In this document: in pieces, positions 33,381 through 44,900 of the stretch | Layout: every line of letters starts with the position of its first letter | Numbering within the stretch: the stretch's first letter is position 1 | Origin: Steinernema hermaphroditum | Taxonomy: Eukaryota; Nematoda; Chromadorea; Rhabditida; Steinernematidae | Assembly: GCA_030435675.1 (NCBI GenBank) | Contig: CM059622.1 | Coordinates: 310,001-374,000, forward strand | DNA length: 64,000 nt | Direction: 5' to 3' | Program-made: the position numbers and the translations under genes | The notes under the pieces: generated by a model | Seen by the model: only the letters and a program-made list of their open reading frames with translations | Database searches by the model: none | Told to the model about the DNA's origin: nothing

Positions 33381-34277
33381 CTCCCTTTCATTGAATTCAT
33401 TCTAATCACCTCCAGGCGCTTCTTCTCGAATCTCGAGTCTCGACTGTTGACTTTTTTGACCGTTGACTATCTCCAATTAGCTGTAAATCCAAGGAAATTC
33501 CCACGTGTTTTTGAGAAACATGCATTGCAGATGGCCCTGCTTTGATGAGTTTCGAAAAAAGGGCGAATCGGCACCGATGAAATACGAAAGATATTTTCGA
33601 AAATGTTCAACAATTCGGCGTCGACGTGCAACTTTCCGCAAGGATGTTCCTGTTCCTCCATCTTTATCTTCGCAAATCTTTGCAAATTCTCAACGCTCAT
33701 TGACTTTCTCAAGTCGATCAGCGCCAAAACAATGGTTACCATTGAAGACAATCGCTCACTTTCCGCGGTTCTGTTCCTCACACGGTTGTCATGTTGAAAA
33801 TCTAAATTTCCCGATTAACTCCGTTTCGTTCGATCAACAAAACGTCATTGTCGAGACGCTATTCGGCTTTTGGCACCCTAACTACAGTCGCGAATGCATC
33901 TCCCTTCAACATAAAATACAGTGCCCGTTTTCGTTATGTCTCAGCCTGACTCGATTCAAAGGGCCGTGATTGCAACCAACTGTCTGTGGACGCCTGGTAT
34001 TGCTGCAAGTGTGGAAGGTGGCGAAGCGGTACAACAGTAATTCCACAAAGGCAGAAGCAAAAAAATTAAGCGATTTGCACCGAAGGTGGAAATCGCGATA
34101 TTTTTCTTGCAGCGTTGTCGGTTCCATTGTCCTTTCGAGGTCACCCGTTGCAAAGAAATATCCCTTCATGTTCCTCCTCGAACTTAGAAGTCCGCTGGAG
34201 AGTAACTCATTTTACAGCTGCAGAGTACATCGTTGTTTTGGTCTCATGTGTGTTCAAGAGACACAAAATATTAAAAC
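33381..34277. other. No gene supported
   Basis: Overlapping frames on both strands at 33467-34169 with no family match or splice logic. Nothing else seen. Confidence 0.35.
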
Positions 34278-34442
34278 ACAAGCTCCCCACCGCCAAGATG
34301 ACCAACACTGACTTCGAACGCCTGATCCGCTCGGAAGAAATCATGAAGGCCGTCGTCTACAAGATATAAAGTTGTTGTTATTTTTGTTGAAAATAAAAGC
34401 ACTGTTATTGTTTCTCATAAATTGTTCTAAATATGGGTCGGG
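34278..34442 (+). pseudogene. Stray duplicate of the 3' end of rpl-4
   Basis: Copies 31935-32098: the last 30 codons of rpl-4 (AGCTCCCCACCGCCAAGATG onward), the stop, the 3' UTR and AATAAA (34392-34397), with a few changes (VVYKI for VVHKI). No upstream exons are present, and the copy carries no poly(A) tail, so it is a DNA-level fragment. It stops where a hAT-like end, CAGGGCTGTGCGAGACGAGAC, begins at about 34448. Confidence 0.9.
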
Positions 34443-35629
34443 ATCAGGGCTGTGCGAGACGAGACTTTTCAACTTCGAGACTCGAGGCCAAAATAAAAAT
34501 CTCGAGACGAGACTCGAGACTTTTCACACTTTTCCATAATCAGAGTTGTCGGGTTCGGGTTTTCAGGCCGGGTACTCGAACTAAAATTTCTCGGTTTCTC
34601 TGATAGCTGTCTGACTCGGGTTCTCGAGCAAAACCATTGAGTTGGAACAATGAAATGTCGCTTTTTTAGAACACGTTTCTAACCATGAAGATGCATATTT
34701 CACTGGAAGTACTCACCATTCAAGTGCACAACTTCAGAGCGCTTTCTGGAGAGGGGGACGATTTTTCGACCGTGCAACGGTCGAAAAATTCCATTTTGCC
34801 CGTTTTGAACTCATTGCAAACAAGTTTAGTTAATTCAACAAGAAAGTTCAGTTACTTTCGAGTCAACTGCTTTTTGACCGAATTTTTCATCTTTTTGGAA
34901 TTTGCTTTCCCGGTGACATTGCAAGAAGAGAGCGGCAATTTGCGCTTGGAAGCTATGCTCACATCAGCTCACATCGCCAAATAGACCCTCGGAAAGGAAA
35001 TAAACAAGCGACATTTCCAACGTTCCAGCCCAATACTTTATCCTGACATGTTCGACGACATTATCGCTGCTTTCGGCGACACATCAGAGACTTTGATCCG
35101 GTTAGTGTGTTGGCAAAAGTGAAGGCATGCGTGGAGGAAGTGGCTTTAAAATTCTCTATCCTAAAAATCTACACTCTAGAATGCTTGCTCCTGCTCAAAT
35201 ACAATGAGAACAAAACCAACCGATGCAGCATCTTGTAGAGGAGTAAAATTCACTATGACTTTGGTTTCATTGTTCTTCGCTGTTTCGGCTTTATGCGTAT
35301 TCAAGACGCACATCTGGAATCCACAAGTGAGTTCAGAACACCACTTGTAACATTCAAAGTTACTTGTAACCTTCAAAGTCACAAGTTCACGTCGTAAATT
35401 GCTGACTGACCCTACCGGTCATTCTCACAAAGACACCAACGTTGGGCAATCACACACTTCTCAGTGAGGACTTCCCCTCGCACAAACACTGCGACTAAGC
35501 AGCATTGAAGCAGGTCTTCACCATAACACTCACACGCCGCAGACCGAAATAGAACATAAAACTTTTTCATAACTGAACAACAACAACAAACAAGTTTTAA
35601 TTGTCGTAAAACAAAACAGTATCAACAAA
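34443..35629. other. Repeat-derived and intergenic sequence
   Basis: 34448-34640 is built from CTCGAGAC/GAGACGAGAC motifs and CGGGTTCGGG; the starts CAGGGCTGTGC and CAGAGTTGTCGGG resemble hAT termini, but no matching far end is evident. 35040-35600 has no supported gene; it is 3' of the minus-strand rpl-17. Confidence 0.45.
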
Positions 35630-36286
35630 TTAATATTCTCCGCGGGCCAACTGACGACGCTGCTTCTTCTTGGACTCCTTCTTCGCCTTAGGGACTTCAT
35701 CGGCGGGCTTGGAGACGACATCCTTCTTTTCGGAGAGGATCACTTCCATGTGGCACGGGGACGACATGTAGGCTGCAAATATCAACGTGAATCACAGTCT
35801 CTGAGTCGCAGGATCTTACGGTTGATGCGTCCGTGGGCGCGGTACGTGCGTCTGCGCATCTTGGCGGCGCGCTGGACAACGATGTGCTCAATGACGAGGT
35901 GGTCGGTGTCGAGGTTCTTGTACTCGGCATTGCTCTCGGCGTTTCTGAAGGCACAAAAATAAATCCCACTGCAGCAGAACCAAAGGCGCCAACCTCAAAA
36001 GCTGGAGGAGGAATTCGGCGGACTTGGTGGGCCAGCGACCTTGGGTGTGTCCCCAGGCCTTGGCTTGGGCCTTGCGTCCAACGCAGTGGTTGAAACGGCG
36101 GAAGGGAACGATCTCCTTCTTCTCCTTGACGTTCTGGAGGAAACGGATGGCGCGCTTCAGAGGCATGTGCTTGATGGCCTGCGCAGCTTCATAGGTGTTC
36201 TTGAAGTGAACGCGGAGGTCAGAGCCGCGAGCCTTGCAGGACTTGCTGTTATTTTCGGGATTGGCCGAATAATGAATCTTTCCCAT
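35630..36286 (-). CDS. rpl-17: 60S ribosomal protein L17 (uL22), copy 1
   Basis: uL22 is a large-subunit protein at the tunnel exit. Exons 35994-36286, 35820-35944, 35630-35772 give 186 residues starting [22 protein letters not shown], with [62 protein letters not shown], and a Lys/Arg tail: full family length. Introns have GT donors (GAG|GTTGG, AACC|GTAAG). A CCTTTCAG acceptor precedes the ATG by 22 bases. A near-identical second copy lies 16.6 kb to the right on the same strand. Confidence 0.96.
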
Positions 36287-36804
36287 TATGATGGTACTAA
36301 ATTGACCCTGAAAGGATAGTTCGTGTTAACGGCAAATATAAATATCTCTACAAAATCAACGGAAAAGCGCATAACAGTGACTAGGTAATTCACACATGCA
36401 AACTCTGCAAATTTTGCAACAGATAATTGCCAGCAGTGGCCAAATACGACAATGAACATATGCCGAACACTCCCCAGAGATGTACAACACGGAATTCGCC
36501 TTTAAATATCGAAACAAAGTGCCAAAAATTTAAATTCCTTGCGCAGCGCCTTCGGAAATCGGAACCAAGTCCTAAAAATCGACAGTGGAGAGAGGGGGCG
36601 ACTGGCGATAGAGAAGGTCCCGCCACGAAATTCACGATAGCGGTCGTTTGAACTTGCCCTTTGGATTACTCGCATGTTCGGAGGCGGAGAAGACCGCGTT
36701 TATTTCGGCGAGAATTGATGTGCGTCGGTCGGAATCGCCGCCCTCGATGAAGCGAGGAGAGGTGGAATCCGCAAGTCGGAAGCAAAGGGGCGATTGCAAG
36801 CCGT
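36287..36804. promoter_or_regulatory. Divergent promoter region rpl-17 copy 1 / C2H2 gene
   Basis: 518 bp between two divergent start codons. Homology with rpl-17 copy 2 stops at about 36326, just above the splice acceptor, so the two copies do not share upstream promoters. Confidence 0.4.
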
Positions 36805-38663
36805 ATGGAAGGAATCATAAACGATATTCCAGCGAAAGAAGAAGCTACTGCCACCCGTTCAACCGTTCGATGCCAGGCTTGTCTTTTTGAGTTCGAATCC
36901 ACGTTCTATCTGCTTAATCATTTGAGCGCCGTCGCCAACGACGAAGTGCATAAGGATGCAAAGATCGAGTGTGCTTACTGCAGCCAGCTTTTCCCTTCAA
37001 TTCAAGGCTTTCTCAAACACGTCGACAAAGTTCACAAGTCATGGAAATCCAATACATTCCTCGCATACCCTGAAAAAGAGTCCCTGAACGATTTTACAGC
37101 TCCTGTACCAAAGCTAAAAAGCAAAAGTTCCCCTAAAAAGTGCAAAAAATGTGGAAAAGAGTTCAGAAAAACATGTGACTTCAATCGACATCTCGTCACA
37201 CATTCCAGTAAGTCACTATCTTCATTTCGGGGATTAAACACGGTCTTTTCAGGAGAAAAGGCGCATGTATGCAGCATTTGCGGAGCGCGTTTCGGCCTGG
37301 ACACGAATCTGAACGTCCACATGAAGTTGCACAGTGAGCAACGACAGTTCCCGTGCGCTGTTTGTCGAAAGGAGTATATGTCGATGTCCGCTCTGAAGCT
37401 CCATCTCCGCACGCACACGAATGAGTCGCCGTTGATCTGTGAATATCCGAAATGCAACAAGACGTTCAGGTACAATTTTAAGTACTTAGATTGCGGTCAA
37501 ATAAGATAAGATAAACCGAGAAAGTGGTAAAAAAGAGCCATCACTGAATTGCGCGCAAGCAGCGTGAGTGAAAGCGCCATGAAATTAATGATTGGTGATT
37601 CACCGCTTCCCGTGCCTTTGAGCCGTTCCGTTGTCAGGGTAACAGCGAAAAGGCAATCATGCTGTCACAATGGAGTAACTAGCCACGAAACACAAACATA
37701 AAAATATTCTACACACAGAAAATTCCTCATATGAAACGTTTCCACCGTAACCTTCGCTTTCAGAACGAGCAAACTGCGAAGGGACCATGTGATGCGGGAT
37801 CACAAGAAGCTGGTGAAGAAGGTGTCGAAGGCGACTACAGCCGCTCAGAAAAGCGACGTCATCACGCTGCTCACTGAGCTCGGTAGAAGTCGATCGCCAA
37901 AGCCGGGGTTGAAGCTGATGCCGTCGACGGCGTCGGCTTTCTCGAATCTCCGCGAGAAGCCGAGATCGGAGGTTGTCGCCAACCTGGATCCGCGGAATCT
38001 TCTCGTCAAGATCCAGCCCTACTTCGTCGTTCAGAATCCTGGGTAAATTCAGAATCCTTATCGATTTTTCTCACCATTCTTTTCAGGCCCCATCTGCAAC
38101 TGTCGATCTTCGTGAACTTCCGTCTTCTGGAGAATCTCTCTCGCGACGGACTCAACCTACGTATTCCGCTCAACTTTGACATGTTCCCCACCGGCGCCTC
38201 CCTGCTCATCGACGCCTACTCGACGCTCTCGCAGTTCGCCTATCCCCTGAACCAGTACTCCGTTATCGCACAGCCGATTCCGGAGGGCACCGAAGCGCTT
38301 CTCAGCAGCGAGTGTTCTCTCGCCCTCCGAGTGCCGGCCCACGTCGCCATCCCAGCGCAGTATTATGTCAATAGCTCGCTTCACGAAGGCGATGTCCAGC
38401 ACCCGGTGGCTTTCTCCATCTCACAGATGGACTACGAACGCCAACAGCCTCAGCAGATGCCCTGCGCTTCTACAAACAACTACTGGTCCTTCACACCCAT
38501 CGACGATCTCATGTTCTTCGCCGCCTCTCCATGCGACAACGAGATCGCCTCTCTCATGAATCGTAGCAGCTCCATTGTCCCCCACCAGCAGTCCTACTTC
38601 CAAGTAGATGCTGTGGGAACGGTCCAAGGCAACTCGTACGGACGTTTCACAAGTGCAAATTAG
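36805..38663 (+). CDS. Six-finger C2H2 zinc-finger protein
   Basis: Exons 36805-37207, 37253-37469, 37764-38042, 38087-38663 join in frame to 491 residues. Fingers begin at CQACLFEF, CAYCSQLF, CKKCGKEF, CSICGARF, CAVCRKEY and CEYPKCNKTF; the last is split by a 294-bp intron, and its completing half RTSKLRRDHVMRDH sits on exon 3. The first finger has a loose His spacing. The C-terminal half has no finger: it holds a Lys-rich segment, then a folded-looking region (PHLQLSIFVNFRLLENLSRDGLNLRIP) and a Gln/Pro/Ser-rich end. Likely a nuclear DNA-binding regulator; ortholog not recognised. Confidence 0.85.
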
Positions 38664-38860
38664 CTTTGCTTTTTGCTTTAGTTTCGAAAATTTTTTTAAA
38701 GTTACACGAGTGTCACGTGTTTGAAATGAGATATCCATCTTCTGAGGGGGAGTCACAGAATAAATAGGCTCAAATACAGCGTAACAGACATGCCATGGTA
38801 TTGCAGTATTGAGGACGACATTCCAACCTAACCACAGCTCACCTCGGTGTTGCGGATACA

Positions 38861-39202
38861 GATATCGATGAACTGCTCTTCGCTCGCCAAGAGCAAGAGG
38901 AGTGTCGTAAAGAGGAGTACCGCAAGATGGAAGCAGAGCGCGAGAAGATGCGCAACCAGATCCGCGGCAGGTACAACATTCAAAAGAAATAAGAGGACCA
39001 GTTCAACCTGGCTGCCTCTTCCATGGACGGCCGAATCGGAGGACCCAAAAAGACGCCCGAGGAGATGGCGCGCATGATAAACGGCGAAGAAGATGACTCG
39101 CTGATCGGCCAGCTCGGACTCACCGAGCACGTCGAGAAGGCGAAGACCGCGGTCAATGGCGCCTTGGAGACCGTCCGCGGATTCCTACCCTTTGGGAAAT
39201 AA
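38861..39202 (+). pseudogene. Complexin copy, 5'-truncated with in-frame stop
   Basis: Complexins clamp SNARE complexes at synapses. The reading from 38861 gives the accessory and central helix, EYRKMEAEREKMRNQIRGRYNIQKK, then TAA (38990-38992) where the family has Lys or Glu, and continues in the same frame through KKTPEEMARMINGEEDDSLIGQLGLTEHVEKAK to an amphipathic C-terminus and a stop at 39202. A single A-to-T change would explain the TAA. No start codon or N-terminal exon is found upstream, and the preserved part has no introns. AATAAA occurs at about 39391. Either a decaying partial copy or, less likely, a gene using readthrough; the rest of the coding sequence is well kept, so the break is recent. 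Confidence 0.8.
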
Positions 39203-40342
39203 CAAAACGAACCACATTCCCTCACGAATCTCTCTTTTCGCTCCATCTTCTTCTCCCTACTACTCCCCACACTTAATGGAATAGGTGTTGTGTTGTGGAT
39301 CTTTCAAACACTTTCGCGTACTTGTCTGTAACTTCACTTTCCTTCCGTTGGCGAAAAATTCTGTAAATGTAGTCTGGACAAGCTGTGACAATAAACCTCT
39401 AGTCAGAAAATGTGCACCCGTCAACAGTCCTCACACATAGTAGGAAAATAACACCACAACCTGCCACTTGTAAACCTGCCGATGGCAGGAAATGGCGCGC
39501 CAATTTCGCGTGGTGGGAGCTTTCGAAGAGTTTCGTGTGGGATACAATATGCGCCTCAGTTCACATTAGTTGATACTAAAATAATAATCACATAATAACT
39601 CTCACGCGCCACCAAACTGGACAAGCTAGGCTCATTCGAGCGACCTCATTCTGCTCTACAAAATGAACATTCACTTTTCTTAAATAATCTCTCGTTCTCG
39701 AGTTACGTCGCCATTCTCTACGATCTCAAAATTCAATGGCGAAACGCGTGCAACGTTTCTTAGAAGCGCACTTTTCGTGACAGGAGCCTTTACCCACTGA
39801 AATTGCGGCGACCATGCATCATTTTGTGCCACACCCAAAATGATTGTTGGGAGGCGGAGCTGGTGAAACCGTTTGACGGTTTTGAGAGTAAGGCCACATT
39901 TGGAAGACAATATTGTGGATCCAGGACAGAATTTAGCCGGATCTCGCTTCTCATCAGAGGATGAAGGTCGGAAGTGTGCGGACGAAGATTTGGTGTACAG
40001 CTATGGGTTGAACGTGAGTGACAAAAGGTTTTCACAACGTCTGTCGCCTGAGTCCGCACATCACTTCGCGTCGATTACATGGATTCTGTTTCACATTGAC
40101 AGCTACAACACGGGGAAATTTTTGAATTAACCTGCACAGAACAAAATTTTTGCACATTTTTGCACAGAGCGATTCTGGGAAACTGGAAAAAAAAAGTACC
40201 CTGGATCCGACCGAGAACAGAATTTAGCCGGATTTCGCTTCTCGCCTCGAAACCTTCCACGCTGTATACTCAAATGTCAGATCATAGAGCAGAAGGTTAG
40301 CGACTCTTTTATTATGACCACGGATGTTGATTATTGTTAGAT
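39203..40342. other. Intergenic with a short direct repeat
   Basis: No gene supported. ACAGAATTTAGCCGGAT followed by (C/T)TCGCTTCTC, preceded by TGGATCC, occurs at about 39917-39952 and 40202-40243 in the same orientation; this may be part of a dispersed repeat. Confidence 0.45.
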
Positions 40343-41584
40343 TCACGTCATCACATATGCCATAACATATGAGCCACATAAGCGATAGTACCAATATAAA
40401 AGTACAAGTATAAGGAAACCCATGATGCTAGGATAGTCATGGGCACAAAAGTTCGTTGTGGAGGCGAATGTTCGGTTTTGCAGATACTTGATTTTCTGCC
40501 CATGATCCACAGAAAAGACAATATAGAACCAGCGGGAGTTCGAACAGAATCCTTTTGTGGACATTTTGTTGCTCAGTACATTTGTGGAATAAACTCGCAA
40601 TGTGAGAGAGCGCTCCGATGCTTGGGGATGCGAGGGGAAAAACGTTTGGTACACCAAGACCTTTGGAGGTGGAGGAAAGGCCCGACTACGCTTGAGACCT
40701 TTCAACGGTCTAATACCATATTTCTCTATCAGTTCCATCGAAGGTCCTCCGAGAACATGGATCCTCTTAAAGGTTTTAGGGAATGTTTCTGGATTAGTGA
40801 TCCAGTGCCAGATAAGAGTATCACAGAGAGAAGTGGACGCCCAATCAGAGAAGTTGGAATAGATGGTGAGATGTTCGAGTTGAGGCTGATAGAAGATTTT
40901 CACGATGGCTTCTTGTAGCCAGATGGGTGGAGGCGTTTCCGTAGGGCTTGAACCGCTTAGAGTTGCGGGTCCCAAATTATCGTTATAATATTCCATAGCT
41001 TCTGGGTCATGTAACACCAACTCAACAATACAGTTGGCCTTTCCAAGCATTGTGAAGAACCTCTGGAACGTCGGGCTTTCTGAGTACTGTAGTTCAAACT
41101 GGTTGAAGTATCCCGGGAATTGCGGAATGACAAGGAACCGATCGTCCAGTAGATCAACATCGCCCAGAGGGAAATTCTTAATGGCCAGCTTGCGAGCGGG
41201 GGCCAATCTGTATTCGTGCATCAGCTGGCTCAAGGCTTGAAGCGAAAAAGCGTTCTCAAAGGCGTTCGGCTCTGAGAAGAAGACGGAATCAGCGGCCACG
41301 GTCAGTCGATACTGATACGTCAGATCCCGTAGTGGTACAGTAATGAGGCTCATGATGTCGAACATGTCGTAAATCTCTGGCGAATCGGAGATCGTGTCAG
41401 TGTCGTGGAGTGGACGGTCAGAGAACAGTCCTGGAACTTCGACGAGGCACTCGAGCGTCTTTTCCTTATTCACGATCTTTGCGGTCGTTGAATAGAAATC
41501 GCCAAATTGTGCGATTTCGGGAAGCTCTTCCAGTGTCAGTATACGCATGACGAGCTTCAAGAATTCGTAGGGAACGGCGTCCAT
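40343..41584 (-). CDS. MDxVPxxF-type (F-box-like) nematode family protein
   Basis: Single-exon 413-residue frame beginning MDAVPYEFLKLVMRIL, the N-terminal pattern also seen in the 28333 gene, though the two differ elsewhere. The last 75 residues are unlike the rest and include a hydrophobic stretch (IMGFLILVLLYWYY), which may be read-through of a lost stop or a missed splice near residue 340. No domain beyond the N-terminal pattern is recognised. Confidence 0.6.
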   Translation of the reverse strand: MDAVPYEFLKLVMRILTLEELPEIAQFGDFYSTTAKIVNKEKTLECLVEVPGLFSDRPLHDTDTISDSPEIYDMFDIMSLITVPLRDLTYQYRLTVAADSVFFSEPNAFENAFSLQALSQLMHEYRLAPARKLAIKNFPLGDVDLLDDRFLVIPQFPGYFNQFELQYSESPTFQRFFTMLGKANCIVELVLHDPEAMEYYNDNLGPATLSGSSPTETPPPIWLQEAIVKIFYQPQLEHLTIYSNFSDWASTSLCDTLIWHWITNPETFPKTFKRIHVLGGPSMELIEKYGIRPLKGLKRSRAFPPPPKVLVYQTFFPSHPQASERSLTLRVYSTNVLSNKMSTKGFCSNSRWFYIVFSVDHGQKIKYLQNRTFASTTNFCAHDYPSIMGFLILVLLYWYYRLCGSYVMAYVMT

Positions 41585-41992
41585 GGCGCAAGATATGACG
41601 AACGAGTGACGCTCCTACTGCGCCCTATCAAACGGGCACGAGTCACACAAACACTTCACGGCGCTTCCTGCCGCGACGCCTTAACCATCACCGACAAGAA
41701 CTGCGCGCCTTTTTCGAGATCGATACCATACCGGTCGTATGAAATCATTGATGTTTTCGAGAGAGTTTATGTGTCGGTAGAAAAGGATCCCACGCGTAAT
41801 CTAGCCGACAACAGGAAGACCATGAGACAGACAACAGAGATTTTGAACGATTTGTGAAATGCAATAAGACAGAAAGACATTCGAGAAAAAATTCGCCAGG
41901 AGCCTTTCGATATTGTTTCGATAAAACTTATAAAACATTTAATGGAATACATGATGTCTTAAAAAACAACCCGTTAGGTTAAGTCTCTCCGT
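41585..41992. other. Spacer between two minus-strand genes
   Basis: A plus-strand frame ends at 41857 with a plausible-looking tail, but has no start or splice evidence; not called. Confidence 0.35.
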
Positions 41993-44900
41993 CTACTCAA
42001 CGTTCTCCACCTCTGTCTCTTCATTCACTACCGTACGTCGTTTCTTCCGCTTCGGCGTCTCCCTCCTCGTTTCATTGAGGTCTTCTTTATCAACATTTAC
42101 CAATTTCTCCGCAAGTTTTCTACCATCGAGTCGGAAATCGCGGACTCCGATCGCGTTTCCGCGCACGCTAATGGCCAAATCGTCGATTTTCAGCTTTGCC
42201 GCCAGTGAGATGAGCGAGCTCTGGAACTGTTCGCGATGACGCACGAAGTGGACGTGCATCGTATCCTGCTTCTTCATCTTCTTCCGCGTCGTCTTCTTCG
42301 GCTCCGGCGCCACTTCGCCATCCGCGACCACCCCGACGTGCTCGTCGGCCTTCGCCATGAGGCGAGTGAGCGTTCCTCTGGAGGAGTCCTCCAGCAACGC
42401 CACGCTTTTCCACTCGGCCACCTCGTCCACGCGGCCCTTCGACTGAGTGACGAACTGCTTGACGATCGCCAACATCGTCTCGAAGATCTTGTTGAGGAGC
42501 GCGACGATGGCGTCCCGTAAAATACAGTAACCAGAGTCGATGTGCACCTGGAGCGCTATTTCGGTCGTTTCGCAAATTCGGCTGACGGCGCTTATAATCT
42601 TCGCCATGAAGGTGTCATCTAATCATCATAAAACTTCAGTTTCGCAGTCACATTTTCGGAACTAACCGACTGGATCGGAGATCTGAATCTTGATGTCTAA
42701 AGCGGACAGCACCATGCCCAGCATAGTTTGTAGCGCATCGGCCAAACAGTTCAGGACACTCTCGACGCTGATGGAGGTGATCGACTTTGTCCTTCGAGCC
42801 TAAAGACAAAGATCGTCATAAGGACAAGAAAGGATATTCCAACGTTTTCTTGTCCGGCTAGACGTGACTGACACTCTTTTGTCGTCTGCGTCAAAAAGCT
42901 CCACCAGTGGTCGCTCCATACGGAGCAGAGGCCGAGGTCGATGAGAAGTTTCCACAGGTCACGAGCTACGGTAGCGTCTTCTGAAAGGGTAGAGATACGA
43001 TAGATAGACATTGGATTCGTAACATCAAATTTTAGTTCTAAATTCGATAAAAATCCGATGAGGTTCCACTCACCAATGACGGCGTTCTTGAGCAGACGAT
43101 AGATGATCTTCATCTTCAGCATCTGGTCGAGCGAATTGGGGCGATTGCAGAGAAGCGTCTCATTATCAGGGTTCACGGCACTGGACACTGTCAAGCCACT
43201 CAGCAGGCGACACAAACGGATTATGGAGGTCGTCTGGCGACGGAACGACTTATCCAGTTTTCGTGTATGGAACGCTTCTCTATTGTCGAACAGGTTCGGA
43301 AGGAGAATTTTCGTGTATAGGGCCAAGTGCCTCAGAATGGTTGCCTGTTTTTGGCCGATCGTCTGATTCGAGATGGGCGCCTCGACGGTGAAATAACTAA
43401 GCACAGAATCCACTGAAATTTAGAGGTTTAACGATTGATCAAGTGCGCAGAAATCTTACTGATATTTTCCAAGACTTTGTGGCATTTAGAAGGATATCTC
43501 CTCAACAGATATGTGACGACATTGGAGTAAATCGTGATTGCCTTGGCCCGGAAGGAATCCCAAACGTTGAGGTGCTCGAATTGTCTTGCGAGGTCTACGC
43601 AATTGTAGAGTGTTATCGAGGTTCTGCAGGGGTGTACGGCAAATCTTGATCACAATGGCCTTGACTTACATGGCCAGGCTATCCAAACTGTTAATCGAGA
43701 CGGAATGCGTCCCGGAAGAAGGGTCGAAAGAGGCCGTTTGCTCAACAAGAACGTCCAGAAGCCACTTCATCATATTATCTCTGAGCTTTTCCAAGCATTC
43801 TTCGGTGAAGCGTCGAGGAACATCTCTCCTGAAAAGGTGCTGTTTTTCATCACTGGGCTGAGGTTTCACTGACCTAACCAGCGTGGCGAACATCTGCGAG
43901 AGAACGCCGATGCTGTGCTGGAGCCTCGATGGCATTCCAGCCACTTCTACCGTATTCAGATCGATCGTCGAGTCGTCTTCGCGCTTCTTGCCTTCGTGGC
44001 GCTTCTCCAGAAGCACTTCTTCGATCTTCTCCTTTCTTTCAACCACTTTAATCAGCTTATCCGCTGCTGAGAGGCTGAAAGTTTAAGAGATATTACAATG
44101 TAATAATTTAAATGTTCGGTTCTCATAATTCAAGACAGTTATGAACCTAAACTTAGGCTTATTTCAGAAGGGCTTAGACTCTTCTTTGGACAAATACACT
44201 TACTTGCAGGCGACGTCTCCTATGTACCAAAGATGCTCGATGAGGGCGTCGTAGAGTTGCATCATGAGATTGGCGAAGCACGTGTTCGCCTTTCCCTTTG
44301 CGGAGTTCGAGAAGTCGCTTAACTTGTCGAGGGCCAGGTCCGCCTCGTCTTTCTCGACGACCTCATCAAGAATCTTTGTCAAGAAGCGTTCGGCTCTCAG
44401 CGTGATTTCGTCACCGAGATTCGTCAATCCACACGCTTCGCCCGATTCGTTGCGTCGTTTGCAGATCGACAGTCGCATCAGCGAGCTTATAGTCTGAGAT
44501 GTTCGATCAGAGTTGTCGAAGATAGTCAAATTCTGAGAGCTTTTCAAATGCCCACCTGAATAACATGGGCCACAGGATGCTTGCAGATGAGCATCGACCC
44601 GGCCGTCTCTACGTAGTTCTCCAGCTCGAGGGGAGGAAGCATGTCGGCGTATTCGAGGACCAAGTCCAGTGATGGAACGATGTTCGTGGAGCTCTTTACG
44701 GCGGCGTCTACTAGTCCCTGAAATGAGCTCATTTCGTTTAGAGCATACTTAAATAGGCTAGCTCACCTTGAACAAGATGCACTTGGTGGTGGCAGGCTGG
44801 GAGAAGCACCGCCTGAGGCACCCGACGATCTCGATAGCAAGGCGCTCATTGTGCGACTGGCTGATTCCGACGTTCCTCAGGAACTGGCTGGAGAAGGTGG

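Noticed and set aside
41507..41857. Plus-strand 116-codon frame upstream of the 41584 start
   Set aside because: Half of it is antisense to the F-box-like gene; the remaining tail has no start or acceptor.
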